NCBI RefSeq assembly: GCF_031624395.1
Contig: NZ_JAMQON010000001.1
Span: 124,001-188,000 of the forward strand
Direction: 5' to 3'
Length of the DNA: 64,000 bases
DNA from: Halomicroarcula saliterrae
GTDB taxonomy: Archaea > Halobacteriota > Halobacteria > Halobacteriales > Haloarculaceae
Part shown: positions 25,499 to 31,992 of the stretch, piece after piece
Layout of the letters: every line of letters begins with the position of its first letter
Position numbering within the stretch: the first letter of the stretch is position 1
Notes under the pieces: model-generated
The model's database searches: none
What the model was told of the DNA's origin: nothing
What the model saw: the letters and a program-made list of their open reading frames with translations, nothing else
Translations under genes and position numbers: made by a program

Positions 25499-26710
25499 AT
25501 GAGCACGCAGGTACACGCAACACTGTCGGAAGACGCAGTCGAACAGATTTCGTCGGACCTCGACGAGCCCGAGTGGCTGCTCGAAACCCGTCTGTCGGCC
25601 CTCGAGGCCCTCGAAGAGCTCGACATGCCCGACGTCATCCAGACGCCGGGCCGCAAGTGGACGAACCTCGACGCGCTCGACTACGAGACGCTGGTCGACC
25701 CGCTCGACTACGCACAGGACAAGGACCGCATCGACGCCGAGGGCGTCGACGTGCTCTCCTGGTCCGAGGCGCTCGACGAGCACGGCGAGCTCATCGAGGA
25801 CCACTTCGGCTCCGTCGTCGACCCGCAGCGGGACTACCTGACGGCGCTGTCGACGGCGCTGTTCTCCGCCGGGACGGTCGTCTACGTCCCCGAAGGCGTC
25901 GACGCCGAGGACGTGAAGATTCGGACGACGATGAACAGCCAGTCGCTGTTCAACTACACGCTCGTCGTCGCCGAGGAGTCCGCCTCGGTCACCATCCTCG
26001 AACGACAGACGACCGGTGAAGACATCGACGGCGACCAGTACTACTCCGGCGTCGTCGAGGCCGTCGCGGGCGAGAACGCCTACGTCCAGTACGGCACCCT
26101 CCAGAACCTCTCGGAGGAGAGCTACAACTACCAGGTCAAGCGCGGCCACGCCGACACGTACGGTAGTATCGACTGGATCGAGGGCAACATCGGCTCCCGA
26201 CTCACGAAGTCCAGCGTCGAGACGCGCCTGCTCGGGGACTCCTCGGAGTCCCAGATCGTCGGCGCGTTCTTCGGCCACGACGACCAGCACGTCGATATCG
26301 CGGCCCGTGTCTGGCACGAGGCCGAGCACACCGTCGCCGACCTCGTGACACGGGGCGTCCTCGACGACGAGGCCCGCTCGGTGTACGAGGGCGTTCAGGA
26401 CGTCGGCACCGACGCGTGGGACACGTCGTCCTACCAGCGTGAGAACACCCTCATGCTCTCGGACGAGTCCGAGGCCGACGCCTCTCCGAAGCTCATCATC
26501 AACAACCACGACACCGAGGCCTCCCACTCCGCGACGGTCGGGCAGGTCGACGCCGAGGACATGTTCTACATGACCTCCCGCGGTGTCCACCCCGAGAAGG
26601 CGAAGAACATGCTCGTCGAGGGCTTCTTCGTCCCCGTCCTCGAAGAGGTCGCGGTCGACGAACTCCGCGAGGACCTCGACCAGCTCATCTACGAGCGTCT
26701 GCGCGAGTAA
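25499..26710 (+). CDS. sufD: Fe-S cluster assembly protein SufD
   Basis: 403-residue SufB paralogue that completes the SufBC2D complex. The family core (YNYQVKRGHADTYGSIDWIEGNIGSRLTKSS) and the C-terminal FYMTSRGVHPEKAKNMLVEGFFVPVLEEV motif are present. It begins 2 nt after the sufB stop. Its last codons, encoding RLRE-stop (CGTCTGCGCGAGTAA), recur downstream as part of a tandem hairpin array, so the 3' end of sufD and its untranslated region share repeat ancestry. Confidence 0.95.
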   Translation: MSTQVHATLSEDAVEQISSDLDEPEWLLETRLSALEALEELDMPDVIQTPGRKWTNLDALDYETLVDPLDYAQDKDRIDAEGVDVLSWSEALDEHGELIEDHFGSVVDPQRDYLTALSTALFSAGTVVYVPEGVDAEDVKIRTTMNSQSLFNYTLVVAEESASVTILERQTTGEDIDGDQYYSGVVEAVAGENAYVQYGTLQNLSEESYNYQVKRGHADTYGSIDWIEGNIGSRLTKSSVETRLLGDSSESQIVGAFFGHDDQHVDIAARVWHEAEHTVADLVTRGVLDDEARSVYEGVQDVGTDAWDTSSYQRENTLMLSDESEADASPKLIINNHDTEASHSATVGQVDAEDMFYMTSRGVHPEKAKNMLVEGFFVPVLEEVAVDELREDLDQLIYERLRE

Positions 26711-26896
26711 CACGAGCGCAGGCTCGTCGGAGCTTGTCTCCGACGGCGTCTTCGTGAGTAACCCGTAGGGTTACGAACGAAGGCTCGTCAATCTCTGATT
26801 GACGGTGTCTCCGCGAGTGAGCCGGTAGGCTCACGAGGGGAGGCTCGTGAGGGCACTGCCCTGAAGGCGTCTCAGAGAGTAATCCCCCTGATTACT
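26696..26896 (+). repeat. Tandem hairpin array copied from the sufD 3' end
   Basis: Four copies of a box resembling the last 15 bases of sufD start at 26696, 26747, 26806 and 26868 (spacing 51, 59, 62). Between them is a second constant box, AGGCTCGT (26720, 26781, 26841). Each box is followed by a short hairpin. Stems: CGTCGGAG/CTCCGACG, GTAACCC/GGGTTAC, CGTCAATC/GATTGACG, GTGAGCC/GGCTCAC, AGGGC/GCCCT and AGTAATC/GATTACT. The stem sequences differ completely from unit to unit while pairing is kept. Three of the four sufD-like boxes still read R-L-R-E-stop with different codons. This is the 3' untranslated region of the suf operon; function unknown. Confidence 0.85.
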
Positions 26897-26929
26897 GTCT
26901 GATACTCGTCTTCCACGGTCGTTTCGGGA

Positions 26930-26972
26930 GCAGCGAGGTGCCCCCGCCCCAACGGCGGGTCTGCTCGCTGGA
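26930..26972. other. Nested GC-rich hairpin after the suf array
   Basis: An outer stem AGCGAG/CTCGCT encloses an inner stem CCCGCC/GGCGGG with a CCAAC loop. There is no T-run, so it is not a classical intrinsic terminator, but it is the last strong structure before the next gene and could define the suf mRNA 3' end. Boundaries are approximate. Confidence 0.4.
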
Positions 26973-26975
26973 AGT

Positions 26976-26993
26976 ATCAAAACGCGTTTTGAT
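26976..26993. promoter_or_regulatory. Perfect 18-bp palindrome upstream of the DUF7847-like gene
   Basis: ATCAAAACGCGTTTTGAT is a perfect palindrome 42-59 nt before the ATG at 27035, in the region where the promoter or its upstream operator is expected. AT-rich symmetric sites of this kind typically bind dimeric winged-helix repressors. The ArsR-like regulator 75 nt after this gene is a candidate, but that link is inference. Confidence 0.5.
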
Positions 26994-27034
26994 GTTACGG
27001 CCGCCTCAAGAGGGTCTCTCTCGTAGCTCGCTGT

Positions 27035-27862
27035 ATGGCCGCTCTCGAATCGTTCCGCGACGGTTGGACCGCGCTGTCAACTACCCCGACGTTGCTCGTC
27101 GCCGGCGGGCTGCTGGTCGCGCTGTCACTCGCGGGTGTACTGGATTTCGGGCCGGAGACCGAGCCGATTGTCGCGCTGGGACTGCTACTGACCTTTCCGT
27201 TCGTTCTCGGGGGGTTTCTGGGGATGGCCGTCGCGGCGGTCCGGGACGGCGAGAGCTCGCTTGCGACCTTCGTTCGGGCCGGCGTCGCGAACTACTCGCG
27301 GCTGCTGGCCGCGACGGTGCTGTTCGTCGCCGGCCTCGTCGCGTTGTTCACGGTCCTGTTCGCGCTCACCCTCGTACCGCTGGTCCTGCTCGTTCTCGTC
27401 GACATGGGTGACGCGGCGCTCGTCGGCGCGGGCATCACTTTCGCGCTGAGTGTCCTCGCCACGCTACTCGGTATCCCCACGGTGCTCCTGTTCGTACAGT
27501 TCCTCGCGCCGGCCATCGTCGCCGAAGACCGGAGCGTCGCGGGCGCGGTCCGGCGGAGTGTCGCACTCGTCCGACACAACCTCGGTAGCGTCGTCGGGTT
27601 CACGCTGCTCTGGGTGTTTGTCGTGAGCCTCGTCCCCCATCCCGAGGTGTTACTGGAGGTCTCACCGACGTGGCTCCCCGCGACACCGTACTTCGGCGCC
27701 TCGACGCTCGTCGTCGCCGTCGCGAGCGTCCTGTCGACGGCGGCGCTCACGTACTGCTACACCGTTCATGCGGCCTACTTCCTCCGCCTCGCCGGAGGGC
27801 AGCCCGCTTGGACCCGGCAATCTGACCGTCCGAAACCCGCAGGAACTGTCGAAACACAGTAA
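27035..27862 (+). CDS. Multi-pass membrane protein (DUF7847-like)
   Basis: A 275-residue protein with about six or seven membrane helices and short loops. The first half contains LLVAGGLLVALSLAG and LGLLLTFPFVLGGFLGMAVAAV; the centre has the amphipathic AIVAEDRSVAGAVRRSVALVRHN, typical of haloarchaeal DUF7847-type proteins, in which a membrane segment is followed by a helix of this kind. No transporter signature is seen. A similar membrane protein lies at 28384 behind an ArsR-like regulator, suggesting a pair under common control. Confidence 0.7.
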   Translation: MAALESFRDGWTALSTTPTLLVAGGLLVALSLAGVLDFGPETEPIVALGLLLTFPFVLGGFLGMAVAAVRDGESSLATFVRAGVANYSRLLAATVLFVAGLVALFTVLFALTLVPLVLLVLVDMGDAALVGAGITFALSVLATLLGIPTVLLFVQFLAPAIVAEDRSVAGAVRRSVALVRHNLGSVVGFTLLWVFVVSLVPHPEVLLEVSPTWLPATPYFGASTLVVAVASVLSTAALTYCYTVHAAYFLRLAGGQPAWTRQSDRPKPAGTVETQ

Positions 27863-27934
27863 GGTATTCGGCCGTGGAACGCCACAGCGGTGATATCGGT
27901 CCACTGCGCGACAGTTCCGTCAGGACACAGACAT

Positions 27935-28387
27935 ATGGGACGACTCCTGCCGACAGAGACTGACGCATCGGTCGAGCGAAGCGACGAGCCGTCGGTGCTG
28001 TGTATCGACGACGAGGCGACCTGCGAGGTGTTCTCGGCGCTGGGTTCGGAGACGGCACAGGATATCTTCCGGCTGTTGAACGAGGAACCGGCGACGCCGG
28101 CGACTATCGCCGAGGGGCTCGACATGTCCGTCCAGAACGTCCACTACCACCTCGGCAACCTCGACGACGTCGGACTCATCGAGGTCGTCGACACCTGCTA
28201 CTCGGAGAAGGGCCGGGAGATGGACGTGTTCGTCGTCGCCGAGGACCCGACGCTCGTCTTTCTCGGGACCAGCGACGACAAGCCCGCGATGCGGCGCGCG
28301 TTCGAGTCGTTCGCGTCAGTCGTCGGCGTCTCACCGCTGCTGGTGTCGCTTGGCAACGCCGTTTCCGGGCTTCTGGGAGAGGAATGA
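27935..28387 (+). CDS. ArsR-like winged-helix transcriptional regulator
   Basis: A 150-residue cytoplasmic regulator. The winged HTH (about residues 30-95) shows EVFSALGSETAQDIFRLLNEEPATPATIAEGLDMSVQNVHYHLGNLDDVGLI, the typical ArsR-type helix-turn-helix plus wing. The C-terminal part is a small sensor or dimerisation segment ending in a hydrophobic helix (VGVSPLLVSLGNAVSGLL) that may touch the membrane. No CxC metal site is apparent, so the signal is unknown. Its TGA overlaps the ATG of the downstream membrane gene (ATGA), so the two are coupled. Confidence 0.85.
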   Translation: MGRLLPTETDASVERSDEPSVLCIDDEATCEVFSALGSETAQDIFRLLNEEPATPATIAEGLDMSVQNVHYHLGNLDDVGLIEVVDTCYSEKGREMDVFVVAEDPTLVFLGTSDDKPAMRRAFESFASVVGVSPLLVSLGNAVSGLLGEE

Positions 28388-29271
28388 CCGCTGGGGAGGA
28401 GCGGCCCCCGTCGGTGTCCGCCGGCCCGCGTGGGCTGCCGATTCGCCGCCGCTCGGAGACCGACGGCTGTGGCTGTCTCGACTGTCGGAACGTCGACGCC
28501 ACGGCGACCCGGCGGAGCCTCCTCGACACTGTCGCCTGGAGCTGGCGACTCTGCCGTACGCACCCGTCTATTCTCGTCCTCGGGGCCGTCCTGGTCGCGC
28601 TCGGTACGCTCGTCGATGTCCTCGGCGTTCGGTATCTCCCGGTTCCGGTCGCGGACGTGCTCGAAATCGCCGTCGCCGGCGGCTTTTTCATCGGCGTCAG
28701 AATCTACGTCGCGACACTCACCGCGCGTGAACTCACCGGAGACACGGTGAGTCCGTGGCTGTGGTGCAGACGGGCCGTCGGCCGGGCGCTAGTGCTGGTC
28801 GTGGTCCTGATCGGGTTGCTCGGTGCGCTCTCCGCGCTCTCGACACTGCTGAGTGTCGCGCTTATGGGCGTGCTGGTCCTCACGGCGCTCCAACCGACGA
28901 CCCCGTACGGCTACATGCTGGTGTTCGCCGTCTCCGTCGGGCTGCTGTTGCTTCCCGTCGGAATCATGCTGTTCAAGTGCTGGTTCGCGATGGAGGCGTG
29001 TATCCTCGGCCGGTACGGCCCGCTGGAATCGATCCGGGTGAGCTGGGCGATGACGACCAGCTATCGCTGGAAGCTGGCGCGTCTCCTCTCGCTGTTTACC
29101 GTCGCCATCGGGCTGAGTTACGTCGGCAGACTCGTCGCTCCCGGTTCGGGTCCGCTCGCTGCTCTGTTCCCGGCCGTACAGAGCCTCGCCGGCGCTCTCG
29201 CGGAGCTGAGCGCCGTGGTCTGGTTCGCCGTCTCCGCACACCTCTACGTGCAGAGCGTCGTCGAGGGGTGA
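28384..29271 (+). CDS. Multi-pass membrane protein coupled to the ArsR-like regulator
   Basis: A 295-residue protein with a polar, Cys-containing N-terminus (CGCLDC at about residues 28-33, a possible metal or redox site) and about six membrane helices. The segment RYGPLESIRVSWAMTTSYRWKLARL matches the amphipathic helix between membrane segments seen in the neighbour at 27035, so the two are probably homologous (DUF7847-like). Translation starts within the regulator's stop codon. A signal-transducing or transport role under the ArsR-like regulator is inference. Confidence 0.68.
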   Translation: MTAGEERPPSVSAGPRGLPIRRRSETDGCGCLDCRNVDATATRRSLLDTVAWSWRLCRTHPSILVLGAVLVALGTLVDVLGVRYLPVPVADVLEIAVAGGFFIGVRIYVATLTARELTGDTVSPWLWCRRAVGRALVLVVVLIGLLGALSALSTLLSVALMGVLVLTALQPTTPYGYMLVFAVSVGLLLLPVGIMLFKCWFAMEACILGRYGPLESIRVSWAMTTSYRWKLARLLSLFTVAIGLSYVGRLVAPGSGPLAALFPAVQSLAGALAELSAVVWFAVSAHLYVQSVVEG

Positions 29272-29338
29272 CCGGGGCCCGCGTTTGGCCGGCACAGCGA
29301 GGGAACCGCTTAAGTTCCGGCCTCCCCGACCTTCCCCT

Positions 29339-29374
29339 ATGACTGTCTCGCATCGCCCGGAGGTGTCGTCGTGA
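29339..29374 (+). CDS. Short leaderless upstream ORF (11 codons)
   Basis: ATG at 29339, encoding MTVSHRPEVSS, begins 27 nt after a GCTTAAG box (29309-29315), so transcription should start at or near this ATG. Its TGA overlaps the GTG start of the ferritin-like gene (GTGA), and the Shine-Dalgarno GGAGGTG of that gene lies inside this ORF. It may be a leader peptide that couples translation, or only a chance ORF in a 32-nt leader. Confidence 0.4.
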   Translation: MTVSHRPEVSS

Positions 29375-29850
29375 GTCTGACCCAGCCCGTCGCGTCGGAC
29401 CACCAGCTCGCGCGCCTCCTCCAGATCGGCATCGTCCTCGAAGAGGTCGTCGAGGCGCGAGCCGCCAAACACGCGGCGGCGACCACCGCGAACGACTCAC
29501 AGCTCCACGAGCTGCTCTCCGAGGCGTCGGCCGAGTCGGCCGACCACCGCCGCCGGCTGGAAGCGCTCGTCGAGGACCTCGACGCCGACACCGTCCCGTT
29601 CGAGGAGATACAGACCCTCGTCGAGGCCCAGTACGAGTCCGACAAGGACTTCGACGGTGTGTTGTACGACCAGCTCTGCAACGAGGAGACGGCGTACAAG
29701 TTCTACGACGACCTCATCGATTCTATCGAAGCGTCCGAGACCGACTTCGGTCTCGACCGCGAGCGGCTGCTCGACGTCCTCTCGACCATCCGCGAGGAGG
29801 AGGCCGCGGGCGTCGAGGACGTGACCGAACTCATGGAGGCACGAGAATGA
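29371..29850 (+). CDS. Ferritin-like helical protein upstream of a DtxR-family regulator
   Basis: A 159-residue all-helical acidic protein. Helix 1 carries VLEEVVEARAAKHA (Glu/His), helix 2 ADHRRRLEALV, helix 3 QLCNEETAYKFYDDLI and helix 4 LSTIREEEAAGVEDV; the spaced Glu and His residues resemble a rubrerythrin/ferritin-like diiron four-helix bundle, though I cannot align all ligands. It starts with GTG preceded by a strong Shine-Dalgarno GGAGGTG 6 nt away, unlike most genes here. It is coupled (ATGA) to the regulator downstream, a context that suggests metal homeostasis. Confidence 0.7.
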   Translation: MSLTQPVASDHQLARLLQIGIVLEEVVEARAAKHAAATTANDSQLHELLSEASAESADHRRRLEALVEDLDADTVPFEEIQTLVEAQYESDKDFDGVLYDQLCNEETAYKFYDDLIDSIEASETDFGLDRERLLDVLSTIREEEAAGVEDVTELMEARE

Positions 29851-30281
29851 ACACGCAGGCTCAGTATCTGAAGGCGATATACCTCACACAGCAACAGGCC
29901 GACGGTCCGGCATCGACCGGCGACGTCGCGAATCTGCTCGACGTCAGCCCAGCCAGCGCCAACGAGATGATCGGTAAGCTCGAGGACCGCGGCCTGCTCG
30001 ACCACGAGAAGTACAAGGGCGTCGACCTCACTGACGAGGGCATCACACAGGCCCGTGACGCCCTGCAGAACTACTGTATCATCGAGCGGTTCCTCATCGA
30101 GGTCCTCGAAGTCGAGGACTTCCGCGGCGAGGCCAAGACGCTCGAAGGGGTCATCGACGAGACCGTCGCCGAACGGCTCGACACCATCATCGACCGCGAA
30201 CCGCAGTGTCCCGACTGCTTCAACGCCGAGGACGACGTCTGTGGTCTGCTCGACGTCGAGGCCGAAGTGACGAGCGACTAG
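29847..30281 (+). CDS. DtxR-family metalloregulator-like protein with altered metal site
   Basis: A 144-residue regulator with the DtxR N-terminal winged HTH (residues 1-65, YLKAIYLTQQQ...SPASANEMIGKLEDRGLL) and the helical dimerisation domain. The canonical DtxR/IdeR ligand motif HxEACxxEH reads RGEAKTLEG here (about 93-101), and the conserved HR of the preceding helix is YC (76-77), so the usual His/Cys ligands are missing. Instead four cysteines are present: Cys77 and a C-terminal CPDC...C cluster (121, 124, 132). It lacks the SH3-like domain, as in short SirR/MntR types. It may sense metal or redox state through these cysteines. Confidence 0.82.
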   Translation: MNTQAQYLKAIYLTQQQADGPASTGDVANLLDVSPASANEMIGKLEDRGLLDHEKYKGVDLTDEGITQARDALQNYCIIERFLIEVLEVEDFRGEAKTLEGVIDETVAERLDTIIDREPQCPDCFNAEDDVCGLLDVEAEVTSD

Positions 30282-30311
30282 CTCTCGAAGCGTTCAAGTG
30301 CATTCCGGCGG

Positions 30312-30317
30312 TTTATT
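30312..30317 (+). promoter_or_regulatory. Candidate promoter for the tRNA-Gln transcript
   Basis: TTTATT is the only TATA-like element between the DtxR-like gene and the tRNA. With usual spacing, transcription would begin at about 30338-30343, inside the first unit of the repeat array, giving a structured leader of about 160 nt before tRNA-Gln. Confidence 0.4.
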
Positions 30318-30324
30318 CGAGTGC

Positions 30325-30500
30325 AGTCCCGTGGTGGTGAGCAATCTCGACGAGATTGCGAGGCACATGGGGCGAACGAAGCGAAGTCCCGTGGTGGTGA
30401 GCGAACCTGTGGTTCGCGATGCTCACGGGGCGAACGAAGCGAAGTCCCGTGGTGGTGAGCGAACCTGTGGTTCGCGATGCTCACGGGGCGAACGAAGCGA
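30325..30500 (+). repeat. Tandem hairpin array copying the 5' end of tRNA-Gln
   Basis: Three units begin at 30325, 30385 and 30443 (60, 58 and 58 bp to the tRNA start at 30501). Each opens with AGTCCCGTGGTG, the first 12 bases of tRNA-Gln, followed by GTGAGC, a hairpin, and GGGGCGAACGAAGCGA. Units 2 and 3 share the stem GCGAACC/GGTTCGC; unit 1 has an unrelated but perfectly paired stem (GCAATCTCG/CGAGATTGC). An outer pairing CCCGT/ACGGG can close units 2 and 3. It probably forms the 5' leader of the pre-tRNA, to be removed by RNase P. Confidence 0.85.
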
Positions 30501-30603
30501 AGTCCCGTGGTGTAGTGGCCAATCATATGGGCCTTTGGAGGCGTTCGCCTTCGGCGAGCGCCGAAGACAGCCCACGACGGCGGTTCGAATCCGCCCGGGA
30601 CTA
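30501..30603 (+). tRNA. tRNA-Gln(UUG) with bulge-helix-bulge intron
   Basis: Acceptor stem AGTCCCG/CGGGACT with discriminator A; D-arm GTGTAGTGGCC; anticodon stem TGGGC/GCCCA; loop CTTTGGA with anticodon TTG at 30535-30537; T-arm GGCGGTTCGAATCCGCC. The 3' half of the anticodon stem is displaced by a 30-nt intron at 30539-30568, inserted after position 37. The intron folds as GGCGTTCGCC/GGCGAGCGCC around TTC, and CTTT/GAAG can form the central helix of a bulge-helix-bulge substrate for the tRNA splicing endonuclease. Mature length is 73 nt; CCA is not encoded. An intron in tRNA-Gln(UUG) is known in haloarchaea. Confidence 0.93.
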
Positions 30604-30672
30604 TTTTCGCGCGAACAACTTCGTGAGCGTGAATATCCTCGGCGGTTCGCGCCCAGAAGACGAGAGGATTCG

Positions 30673-30703
30673 AGTCTTCGTGGTTCGAATCCGCCCGAGA
30701 CTA
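30673..30703 (+). pseudogene. Degenerate tRNA-Gln 3' fragment
   Basis: About 100 bp after tRNA-Gln, GGTTCGAATCCGCCCGAGACTA repeats the tRNA's 3' end (GGTTCGAATCCGCCCGGGACTA) with one difference, preceded by AGTCT, which could still pair with AGACT. The D and anticodon arms are missing. It is a remnant of a duplicated tRNA or a leftover attachment-site copy; no integrase lies nearby. Confidence 0.65.
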
Positions 30704-30787
30704 TATTGCTTTTCCGACAACTCCTCCGGGACACACTTGCGTCCGGGGAAGCGTGACATCCCGTCAGGAAAACGAGGCTCAGATAGG

Positions 30788-31516
30788 CTATAGATACGCC
30801 GCGTCCCACCGAACCGGCTTTCGCACGTTCCCACACGACTCACACTCGATGCGGCCCATCGAATCCATCGCGGTGGCGAGCGTGTTACAGTTGCTACAGA
30901 AGTAGCCATAGCGGTTGTCGCCCTCCGGTTCGGTGAACACGACCTGGAAGGGGGCCTTCGAGCCGCGCTCCTGGTTGTCGTGGTCGACGTAGACGGTGCG
31001 GTCCGCGTCGGTCTGGACGGCTTCGCGGCCCCACTGCTCGGACTCGGCGTAGATGTTCTCGACGTAGCTCTCGCCGTCTATCTCGACCGTATCGGTGCCG
31101 ACCTGCCGGAAGCCGCGGTGCTCGTAGAAGCTGGTCCCCTCGGTGTTCTCGGCGAGGACGCGCCCGCGGAGCCCCGTCACGTCGAGGTCCGTCAGCTCCT
31201 CGCGGGTCGCCTCGAACAGCGCGCTGGCGATACCCTCCCCGCGGTGAGCGGGGTCGACGTGGAGCCACAGCAGGGTAGCCGTGTCGGCCGCCGCGACGAT
31301 ACTCTCGGAGAACCCGACGACCTGGCCCGCCTCGTCGGCGACGACGACCACCCGTCCGGGCTCTTCGAGCTTCTCGGCCAGTCGGTCCTCGCTGTACCAC
31401 TCCGCTATCGCGCTGGTAATCGCTTTCGGCCCCAGCGAGTACGACGCCTGCAGTGAACGGCGCGCGACATCCCGAACCGCGGGTCGGTCGGCTGGTCTAG
31501 CCCGTCGGAGTTCCAT
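30788..31516 (-). CDS. GNAT family N-acetyltransferase with C-terminal zinc ribbon
   Basis: A 242-residue fusion. Residues 1 to about 160 are a GNAT acetyltransferase; the acetyl-CoA-binding region is LWLHVDPAHRGEGIASALFEA (an R/Q-x-x-G-x-G/A variant), followed by YEHRGFRQVG. Residues about 185-240 carry CSNC...CESCGN, a zinc ribbon that may bind the acetylated partner or nucleic acid. The ATG at 31516 is chosen because the fold starts there and a TTTTTA box lies 27-33 nt upstream; the longer frame to 31681 crosses the promoter. The substrate is unknown. Confidence 0.85.
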   Translation of the reverse strand: MELRRARPADRPAVRDVARRSLQASYSLGPKAITSAIAEWYSEDRLAEKLEEPGRVVVVADEAGQVVGFSESIVAAADTATLLWLHVDPAHRGEGIASALFEATREELTDLDVTGLRGRVLAENTEGTSFYEHRGFRQVGTDTVEIDGESYVENIYAESEQWGREAVQTDADRTVYVDHDNQERGSKAPFQVVFTEPEGDNRYGYFCSNCNTLATAMDSMGRIECESCGNVRKPVRWDAAYL

Positions 31517-31975
31517 ACGTCTACCCTGACAGCGGACGGGCATAAAAATACAGTTCAATTGAAACTTTCGGCGGCTGACCGCGGGTCGAGATGCCGGAAC
31601 TACTACCACATAATTCAAAGAAAGTCTTATACTCTTGGACGCACGATTTACATTCACACATGGAGGTTGATTATCGAGCATAGATGGAGAGGATAACTAC
31701 CTGAAACAGAGAGAGGTGTCTTGCCGGCCGATGCCTGCCGGCTGCCCGCCGAGATGGCCGTTCTTCGCCCGAACGCGTGCTACCGGACCGGTCGTGGTCC
31801 CCGCTCGCACTGGGCGCCGCTCAACCACACCGCCACTCTTGGCACCGCTGTTTTCCGTACATCCGTTCGGATTCGTGACCGCTTCGGGGCGTTTTCCCTG
31901 TCGTAACGCTAAAGAGTCGAACGTACCTTCTTATCTGTAAGATGAATACCGGAACCTATCGCCGGAGGTGTCGCC
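31517..31975. other. Intergenic region with divergent promoters
   Basis: No convincing protein gene. It holds the TATA-like box of the acetyltransferase (31543-31549, minus strand), a TTCAATTGAA palindrome directly upstream of it (31554-31563), a plus-strand CTTATACTC box near 31626 whose expected start site falls at a seven-codon ORF (31661), and the leader of the HD gene with its short upstream ORF. The stretch 31710-31900 shows nothing I can assign; a 74-codon ORF there has non-halophilic composition. Confidence 0.5.
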
Positions 31976-31992
31976 GTGGGCGTCGAGATTAG
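31942..31992 (+). CDS. Short upstream ORF overlapping the HD-hydrolase start
   Basis: ATG at 31942 encodes MNTGTYRRRCRRGRRD and ends at a TAG inside the HD gene, out of frame with it. A CTAAAG box at 31908-31913 places the transcription start at about this ATG. The Shine-Dalgarno GGAGGTG for the HD gene lies within it. Arginine-rich and unlike halophilic proteins, so if translated it is more likely a regulatory leader than a functional product. Confidence 0.3.
   Translation: MNTGTYRRRCRRGRRD

Noticed and set aside
30325-30500. CRISPR array
   Set aside because: The period is about 58-60 bp, but there are no unique spacers; units are near identical and contain the tRNA 5' end, and no cas genes are present.
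30298-30793. ORFs of 124-152 codons across the tRNA-Gln repeat array
   Set aside because: They read through the tRNA gene and repeats (repeated RSPVVVSEPVVRDAHGANEAKS segments); the DNA is better explained as tandem RNA hairpins plus tRNA.
31716-31940. 74-codon ORF in the spacer before the HD gene
   Set aside because: Pro/Arg/Phe-rich, not acidic, no promoter or Shine-Dalgarno, and overlapping alternatives in another frame look equally good.
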